NCBI GenBank assembly: GCA_905205995.1
Contig: CAJLFU010000035.1
Location: 1 to 17,110, forward strand
From: an uncultured Haemophilus sp.
Lineage (GTDB): Bacteria > Pseudomonadota > Gammaproteobacteria > Enterobacterales > Pasteurellaceae
Reading direction: 5' to 3'
Length of the DNA: 17,110 nt
Numbering within the stretch: position 1 is the first letter of the stretch; the number at the start of each line of letters is the position of its first letter. The position numbers and the translations under genes are program-made. Below the pieces are notes generated by a model. It did no database searches. It was not told the origin of the DNA and was given only the letters and a program-made list of their open reading frames with translations. Below, one piece after another: positions 12,906 through 17,110 of this stretch.

Positions 12906-15032
12906 TTATAGGTGTTTCACTCGACGTTTTACTTCTTCCTGTTTGCCAGCGTTGAATGGACGAGCATCAGGGCTACCGAGATAACCACAAACCCGTCGGG
13001 TTACGGAGACTTTTGCACTGTCATGGTTGCCACATTTCGGACAGACAAAGCCTTTACTTGTACAATTGAATTCTCCGGTGAAACCACATTCGTAACATTC
13101 ATCAATTGGCGTATTGGTGCCGTAATAAGGCACGCGATCGTAGCTATAATCCCATACATCTTCGAGGGCTTTCAGGTTATGTTGAATATTAGGATATTCG
13201 CCATAACAGATAAAGCCACCGCTTGCCAATGCAGGATAAGGCATTTCAAAGTCTAATTTATCGTATGGATTCACTTTTTTCTCTACATCTAAGTGATAGC
13301 TGTTAGTGTAGTAGCCTTTATCAGTAACGCCTTCAATAACACCAAATTGTTTGGTATCTAAACGGCAGAAACGATCACATAAGTTTTCACTTGGTGTGGA
13401 ATAAAGGCTAAATGCATAACCCGTTTCTTTCTGCCATTGTTTTACCGCTTCGCTTAAACGACGCACAATCGCGATGCCTTTTTCACGCAGTTGTTCATCG
13501 TCAAAAACATGCCCTTGTTTGTACAGTGCATTGATGGTTTCGTGAATACCAATATAGCCTAAAGAAATTGATGCTCGGCCATTTTTGAAAATATCTGCAA
13601 CCTTATCATCAGCTTTTAATCGAACGCCGCAAGCACCTTCCATATAGAGAATTGGCGCGACACGAGCTTTCGTATTTTCTAAGCGAGCAATTCGGGTAAG
13701 CAAGGCTTTCTTTGCGAGGGCTAAGCGTTCATCTAAAGTGCGGTAGAATTTTTCTTCATTTCCTTGTGCTTCAAGGGCAATACGGGGCAGATTCAAACTC
13801 ACCACACCTAAATTATTGCGACCATCATGTACTTCATGCTCGTTTTCTTCATAGGCACCTAAGAAGCTACGACAACCCATTGGCGCTTTAAATGAGCCTG
13901 TGACTTTAACCACTTGATCATAGTTTAAAATATCTGGATACATGCGTTTTGAAGCGCATTCTAAAGCCAGTTTTTTAATGTCATAGTTCGGATCTTGTTC
14001 GTTTTGGTTCACGCCTTTTTTAATGGTAAAGACCAGTTTAGGGAAGACCGGTGTTTTGTGGTTTTTACCCAAACCACGAATACGGTTTTTCAAGATTGAT
14101 TGCTGAATTAAACGTTCTTGCCAACTTGTGCCTAAGCCAAAACCAAAGGTAACAAACGGCGTTTGGCCATTGGACGTATGGAGCGTATTGACTTCATATT
14201 CAAGGGACTGGAACGCATCAAAACATTCTTTTTCAATTAGCGCTTTGGCATAACCTTCAGCATCAGGAATTTGCCATTGTGCAGCATTTTTCAAATGTTT
14301 TTCAAAACTGAGTTGAACATAAGGCGCAAGCACTTCATCAATGCGATTAATGGTTGTACCGCCATAAATATGGCTGGCTACTTGAGCAATAATTTGTGCG
14401 GTAACCGCTGTTGCCGTGCTGATAGATTTAGGTGGTTCAATTTCAGCATTACCCATTTTAAAACCATGAGAAAGCATGCCTTTTAGATCAACAAGCATGC
14501 AGTTAAACATCGGGAAAAATGGTGCGTAGTCTAGGTCGTGATAGTGGATTTCCCCTTTTTCATGGGCTTCAACAACATCTCTTGGCAGAATATGACGTTT
14601 TGCATAATGTTTTGCCACAATACCTGCCAGTAAATCACGTTGGGTAGGGATAACTTTCGCATCCTTATTTGCATTTTCATTAAGCAATTCCACATTGCTT
14701 TGCTCAATCAGCCCTTCAATTTCTTTGGTTAATTGGCTGCGTTTTTCACGGGCAAGATCACGATCGTGACGATATTCAATATAAGCACGTGCAATTTGTG
14801 GACACTTGCTTGTCATTAAGTGATCTTCAACGATTTTTTGAATCTGGTTGATATCAATTTCATGCTGATAATGACTAAAAATTTCAGTATTAATCTGCTG
14901 GCTCAGATCATGGATATAAATTTCATCAACAATATTGACCGCACTTGCTGCTTTTTTGATTGCATTAGTAATACGTTGTAGGTCAAATCCAATTCGTGAA
15001 CCATCACGCTTAATCACAAAGAAAGCGTTCAT
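12906..15032 (-). CDS. nrdD: Anaerobic ribonucleoside-triphosphate reductase (class III)
   Basis: A glycyl-radical enzyme that turns ribonucleoside triphosphates into deoxy forms without oxygen, with formate as reductant in the E. coli type. The protein has 708 residues (E. coli has 712). An ATP-cone covers about residues 1-95 (FFVIKRDGSRIGFD) and gives allosteric control. Active-site cysteines are C178 (FNCM) and C387 (PMGCRSFLG). The zinc site is C646, C649, C664 and C667. The radical glycine is G683 in RVCGYLGSPDARPFNAG. I chose the ATG at 15032, which has an AGGAG site 7 bases upstream. The frame is open 14 codons further, which would reach the promoter -10. The partner nrdG is far away at the left of the window. 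Confidence 0.97.
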   Translation of the reverse strand: MNAFFVIKRDGSRIGFDLQRITNAIKKAASAVNIVDEIYIHDLSQQINTEIFSHYQHEIDINQIQKIVEDHLMTSKCPQIARAYIEYRHDRDLAREKRSQLTKEIEGLIEQSNVELLNENANKDAKVIPTQRDLLAGIVAKHYAKRHILPRDVVEAHEKGEIHYHDLDYAPFFPMFNCMLVDLKGMLSHGFKMGNAEIEPPKSISTATAVTAQIIAQVASHIYGGTTINRIDEVLAPYVQLSFEKHLKNAAQWQIPDAEGYAKALIEKECFDAFQSLEYEVNTLHTSNGQTPFVTFGFGLGTSWQERLIQQSILKNRIRGLGKNHKTPVFPKLVFTIKKGVNQNEQDPNYDIKKLALECASKRMYPDILNYDQVVKVTGSFKAPMGCRSFLGAYEENEHEVHDGRNNLGVVSLNLPRIALEAQGNEEKFYRTLDERLALAKKALLTRIARLENTKARVAPILYMEGACGVRLKADDKVADIFKNGRASISLGYIGIHETINALYKQGHVFDDEQLREKGIAIVRRLSEAVKQWQKETGYAFSLYSTPSENLCDRFCRLDTKQFGVIEGVTDKGYYTNSYHLDVEKKVNPYDKLDFEMPYPALASGGFICYGEYPNIQHNLKALEDVWDYSYDRVPYYGTNTPIDECYECGFTGEFNCTSKGFVCPKCGNHDSAKVSVTRRVCGYLGSPDARPFNAGKQEEVKRRVKHL
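13736..13744 (+). repeat. USS inside nrdD
   Basis: A perfect plus-strand copy in mid-gene coding sequence. Confidence 0.9.
14938..14946 (-). repeat. USS inside the nrdD ATP-cone coding region
   Basis: A perfect minus-strand copy. It codes for part of AASAVNI. Confidence 0.9.
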
Positions 15033-15070
15033 TTTATGACTCCTGTAAGGTAGCTGTGAAAAAATTGAAA

Positions 15071-15086
15071 GCACTATATATAGTTT
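15071..15086. promoter_or_regulatory. NrdR box, proximal
   Basis: GCACTATATATAGTTT matches the NrdR consensus acaCwAtATaTwGtgt at 14 of 16 bases and contains a perfect 12-bp palindrome (15073-15084). It covers the -10 element of the proximal nrdD promoter. Confidence 0.85.
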
Positions 15087-15101
15087 TATTTAATAGATCA
15101 A
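15073..15101 (-). promoter_or_regulatory. Proximal nrdD promoter (P1)
   Basis: TTGATC (15096-15101) and TATAGT (15073-15078) on the minus strand are 17 bases apart. Transcription would begin near 15066, giving a leader of about 34 bases. NrdR boxes cover the -10 and abut the -35. Confidence 0.7.
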
Positions 15102-15102
15102 C

Positions 15103-15118
15103 ACACAATATGTAGTGT
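15103..15118. promoter_or_regulatory. NrdR box, distal
   Basis: ACACAATATGTAGTGT matches the NrdR consensus at 15 of 16 bases. It starts 32 bases from the proximal box, about three helical turns, which is the spacing described for paired NrdR boxes. Confidence 0.88.
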
Positions 15119-15187
15119 TATTTTGTTTTTTTGATGGCTGAAATCGAGTTGAAACCTTGATAAATCTGGAAAGCCAGAATGTTTTTG

Positions 15188-15204
15188 TTGAGAATTATTC
15201 TCAA
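15188..15204. promoter_or_regulatory. Fur-like palindrome upstream of nrdD
   Basis: TTGAGAATTATTCTCAA has perfect 8-bp arms around a single central base. The inner TGAGAAT-T-ATTCTCA matches the 7-1-7 Fur consensus (TGATAAT-N-ATTATCA) at 12 of 14 arm bases. It covers the predicted -10 of an upstream promoter. Confidence 0.55.
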
Positions 15205-15236
15205 ATTATTTTTTTAATAAATTTGATCTAAATCAA
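15194..15236 (-). promoter_or_regulatory. Possible FNR-dependent distal nrdD promoter (P2)
   Basis: AATAAT on the minus strand (15194-15199) would place a start near 15187. The FNR box centre (15229.5) then falls at about -42, the position for class II FNR activation. No -35 is needed for that class. The transcript would carry a leader of about 155 bases. Confidence 0.5.
15223..15236. promoter_or_regulatory. FNR box
   Basis: TTGATCTAAATCAA matches the FNR consensus TTGATnnnnATCAA at every defined position. It lies between the grpE terminator and nrdD, so nrdD is the only gene it can serve locally. Anaerobic activation of nrdD by FNR is known in E. coli. Confidence 0.85.
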
Positions 15237-15256
15237 GTTTTTTGGCAATAAAAAAA

Positions 15257-15274
15257 CGGACGAAAAATCGTCCG
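15257..15274 (-). terminator. Rho-independent terminator of grpE
   Basis: CGGACGA (15257-15263) pairs with TCGTCCG (15268-15274) around an AAAA loop. A TTTTTTTATT tail follows on the minus strand. It begins 23 bases after the grpE stop. Confidence 0.9.
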
Positions 15275-15297
15275 CTCTTTAAGTCATAGAAAAGAAA

Positions 15298-15873
15298 TTA
15301 AGCTGCAACCATTACCATAGCTGGGCGAATCACACGACCATTTAAGGTATAGCCTTTTTGTAAAACGGTGGTGATTTGGTTGCTTTCAAACCCTTCAGCT
15401 GGTTGCATAGAGATGGCTTGGTGGAGATCCGGGTTAAAGGTTTCACCCACTGCACCAACAGGTTCAACACCAAAGCGAGCAACCGTTGAGAGCAACTCTT
15501 TTAAGGTTAGCTCCACACCATTGAATAACGCTTTGATGCTTTCATCTTCCTTATTAGCAGGTGTTGAAAGCGCACGCTCTAAGTTATCAATGGTATTTAA
15601 AATATCTTTTGAAAATTTTTCTAGTGCAAATTTATGCGCTTTTTCAACATCTTGTTCACTACGGCGACGCATATTGTCAATTTCTGCACGAGTACGAAGC
15701 AATAAATCTTGTTCTTTTTTAGAGTTTTCTTCTACTTGAGCTTTTAATTGTTCTTCAAGCTCTTGTACACGAGCGATCGCTTCTTCTAATGGATCTTCCG
15801 TTGAAGTGGTTTCCTGCTGAACTTTTTCAACAAGTTCTTCATTTTCATTTAAGTTTTGTGCTTGTTCTGACAT
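15298..15873 (-). CDS. grpE: Nucleotide exchange factor GrpE
   Basis: GrpE releases ADP from DnaK and so drives the Hsp70 folding cycle. The protein has 191 residues (E. coli has 197). The N-terminus is acidic and Gln/Glu-rich, followed by a long helical, coiled-coil-forming stretch (about 30-85, EEQLKAQVEENSKKEQDLLLR). The C-terminal beta domain carries GVEPVGAVGETFNPDLHQAIS and ends in VIRPAMVMVAA. I chose the ATG at 15873, because GGAG is 6 bases upstream. An ATG 4 codons earlier overlaps that site and would have no ribosome site of its own. It diverges from nadK, as in E. coli. Confidence 0.95.
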   Translation of the reverse strand: MSEQAQNLNENEELVEKVQQETTSTEDPLEEAIARVQELEEQLKAQVEENSKKEQDLLLRTRAEIDNMRRRSEQDVEKAHKFALEKFSKDILNTIDNLERALSTPANKEDESIKALFNGVELTLKELLSTVARFGVEPVGAVGETFNPDLHQAISMQPAEGFESNQITTVLQKGYTLNGRVIRPAMVMVAA

Positions 15874-15929
15874 CTTTTTCTCCATTTATCAAAAATTAAC
15901 GCTATTTTAGCAAAACTGAATTGCTATGT

Positions 15930-15958
15930 AATATAATGGTTAAAATTTTAAATTCAAG
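15930..15958 (-). promoter_or_regulatory. grpE promoter, sigma70-like with sigma32-like features
   Basis: On the minus strand CTTGAAT (15952-15958) is followed by CCATTATAT. Read as sigma70, TTGAAT and TATATT (15930-15935) are 16 bases apart. Read as sigma32 (CTTGAAA then CCCCATnT), the -35 fits well, but the -10 is partial and the gap is short. A USS core overlaps the -35. A divergent TATAAT on the plus strand (15932-15937) could serve nadK but lacks a -35. Confidence 0.45.
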
Positions 15959-15964
15959 TGCGGT
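15956..15964 (+). repeat. USS between grpE and nadK
   Basis: A perfect plus-strand copy that overlaps the likely grpE -35 element by three bases. Confidence 0.9.
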
Positions 15965-16003
15965 CTGAAATCGGTGAGTTTGCACTTGGGAGCAATCATA
16001 GTT

Positions 16004-16894
16004 ATGGATGAATTAGTTAAATCATTTAAAACCATCGCTTTGATGGGAAAACCACGTCGCGATATTAATTTGCAAATGCATAAAAACTTGTATCAATGGC
16101 TGAAAGAAAGAGAATATCAAGTTTTAGTGGAAAAAGAGGTCGGTGAAAAATTTGGTTTACCGGAAGAGGTGTTAGCGACAGTTGAACAAATCGGTGAGCA
16201 AGCACAACTTGTGATTGTAATCGGTGGTGATGGCAATATGCTAGGGCGTGCTCGCATTTTGGCTAAATATCATATTCCAATGATTGGTATTAACCGAGGT
16301 AACTTGGGCTTTTTGACCGATATCGATCCGAAAAATGCTTATGCACAGCTTGAAGCTTGTTTAGAACGCGGCGAGTTTTTTGTCGAAGAGCGTTTTTTAT
16401 TGGAAGCTAAAATTGAACGCAATGGTGAAATTATTTCTAGTGGTAATGCAGTAAATGAGGCGGTGATTCACCCGGCAAAAATTGCGCACATGATTGATTT
16501 CCATGTCTATATCAATGATAAATTTGCTTTCTCTCAACGTTCAGACGGCTTGATTGTTTCCACTCCAACAGGTTCAACGGCTTATTCACTTTCCGCAGGC
16601 GGCCCGATTTTAACGCCAAATTTAAATGCGATTGCCCTTGTGCCGATGTTCCCGCACACGCTTTCTTCTCGACCATTAGTCATTGATGGCGACAGTAAAA
16701 TTTCAATTCGCTTTGCAGAACATAACACTTCACAGCTGGAATTAGGCTGTGATAGTCAAATTGCACTCGATTTTTCCCCTGATGATATCGTCCATATTGA
16801 AAAAAGCCCGCATAAACTACGTTTATTACACTTGAAAAATTATAATTATTACAATGTATTAAGCACGAAATTAGGCTGGCTTAAAAATTTCTAA
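16004..16894 (+). CDS. nadK: NAD kinase
   Basis: This enzyme phosphorylates NAD to NADP with ATP and is the source of cellular NADP(H). The protein has 296 residues (E. coli has 292). The GGDG motif is at 74-77 (VIGGDGNMLGRA), NE at 151-152, and the TPTGSTAYSLSAGGP block at 187-201, all diagnostic for the family. The C-terminus STKLGW also matches. The ATG at 16004 has GGGAG 11 bases upstream, a rather long spacing. The frame is open 10 codons upstream, but the extension MSLHLGAIIV is not family-like. It lies between grpE and recN in the same arrangement as E. coli (grpE diverging, then nadK, then recN). Confidence 0.96.
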   Translation: MDELVKSFKTIALMGKPRRDINLQMHKNLYQWLKEREYQVLVEKEVGEKFGLPEEVLATVEQIGEQAQLVIVIGGDGNMLGRARILAKYHIPMIGINRGNLGFLTDIDPKNAYAQLEACLERGEFFVEERFLLEAKIERNGEIISSGNAVNEAVIHPAKIAHMIDFHVYINDKFAFSQRSDGLIVSTPTGSTAYSLSAGGPILTPNLNAIALVPMFPHTLSSRPLVIDGDSKISIRFAEHNTSQLELGCDSQIALDFSPDDIVHIEKSPHKLRLLHLKNYNYYNVLSTKLGWLKNF

Positions 16895-16918
16895 TCCAAA
16901 AAGTCAAAAATCTCTTTA

Positions 16919-16934
16919 CTGTATATTATATCAG
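16919..16934 (+). promoter_or_regulatory. LexA (SOS) box 1 of recN
   Basis: CTGTATATTATATCAG follows the LexA pattern CTGT-N8-ACAG with one change (TCAG). With flanks it agrees at 17 of 20 bases with TACTGTATATATATACAGTA. It lies just upstream of the -10. Confidence 0.8.
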
Positions 16935-16935
16935 T

Positions 16936-16941
16936 TATAAT
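16936..16941 (+). promoter_or_regulatory. -10 element of the recN promoter
   Basis: A perfect TATAAT sits between the two LexA-type boxes, 29 bases upstream of the recN start. The -35 is weak (TTTACT at 15 bases, or TCTTTA at 17), and box 1 covers the spacer. Confidence 0.65.
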
Positions 16942-16955
16942 ATATGGATATACAG
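16940..16955 (+). promoter_or_regulatory. LexA (SOS) box 2 of recN, degenerate
   Basis: ATATATGGATATACAG keeps a perfect right half (ATATACAG) but has a poor left half. Its position, overlapping the -10 and transcription start, fits the multi-operator arrangement known for E. coli recN. Confidence 0.6.
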
Positions 16956-16970
16956 TTAAGGAGATTTTTT

Positions 16971-17110
16971 ATGCTAACCCAACTTACCATCAATAATTTT
17001 GCAATAGTTCGTCAATTAGAGATTGAATTGGCGAAAGGAATGTCTGTGATCACGGGGGAAACCGGCGCAGGGAAATCTATTGCTATTGATGCGTTAGGAT
17101 TATGCTTGGG
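16971..17110 (+). CDS. recN: DNA repair protein RecN (5' part only)
   Basis: RecN is an SMC-like ATPase that acts early in recombinational repair of double-strand breaks. Only the first 46 codons and two further bases are in the window, because the window edge cuts the gene. The visible part, [19 protein letters not shown] followed by [21 protein letters not shown], is nearly identical to the E. coli RecN start and holds the Walker A motif (GETGAGKS). The start ATG at 16971 has AAGGAG 7 bases upstream. Two LexA-type boxes lie in the 76-base gap after nadK, so SOS induction is expected. Confidence 0.95.
   Translation, partial: [46 protein letters not shown]

Noticed and set aside
12905..12910. 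TATAAT at the nrdD stop as a promoter for the UDG-family gene
   Set aside because: There is no -35 match at 16-18 bases, and the transcript would have to pass a strong terminator. It is mentioned only as a possibility.
1..17110. Mobile elements, CRISPR arrays, toxin-antitoxin or defence systems
   Set aside because: I looked for transposase-like proteins, repeat-spacer patterns and paired small genes and found none. The only repeated short element is the USS.

Overview
The window looks like chromosomal DNA of a Pasteurellaceae bacterium of the Haemophilus type. Sixteen perfect copies of the 9-bp Haemophilus DNA uptake signal (AAGTGCGGT or its complement) lie in 17.1 kb, about one per kilobase. 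All proteins are closest in character to gammaproteobacterial versions, and the DNA is AT-rich. A species such as H. parainfluenzae or a near relative is likely, but I cannot fix the species from the sequence alone. I see no mobile element, CRISPR array, tRNA, rRNA or phage gene.

Layout, left to right. A cysS terminator and cysS (-) diverge from ppiB (+), which is followed by a terminator and the TatD-family gene yjjV (+). yjjV meets nrdG (-) tail to tail with shared stop bases. The next gap holds the 4.5S signal recognition particle RNA gene ffs (+), with a good stable-RNA promoter. Then come cydC and cydD (-, overlapping start/stop), trxB (-) and cnoX/ybbN (-). These are followed by a purine (xanthine/urate type) NCS2 permease (-) with a PurR-like operator on its promoter, a DASS/SLC13 dicarboxylate-type transporter (-), a uracil-DNA-glycosylase-family gene (-) and nrdD (-). 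The nrdD gene has an unusually rich regulatory region. At the right end grpE (-) diverges from nadK (+), and the start of recN (+, cut by the window edge) sits behind two LexA-type boxes.

Themes. Several genes serve redox and anaerobic life: NrdD/NrdG form the oxygen-sensitive anaerobic ribonucleotide reductase and its radical-SAM activase, CydDC supports cytochrome bd assembly, and TrxB and CnoX handle thiol redox and protein rescue. Here nrdG and nrdD are about 9.5 kb apart rather than adjacent. The nrdD upstream region carries tandem NrdR boxes over a sigma70 promoter, plus a perfect FNR box and a Fur-like palindrome farther upstream that fit a second, FNR-activated promoter. Many genes end in clear Rho-independent hairpins, and several of these are built from inverted uptake signals.

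Nothing here looks like an undescribed defence or mobile system. It is ordinary core genome. The points of interest are regulatory: the nrdD promoter region, the PurR operator, the ffs promoter and leader, the terminator-adjacent gene starts, and a probable genome rearrangement.
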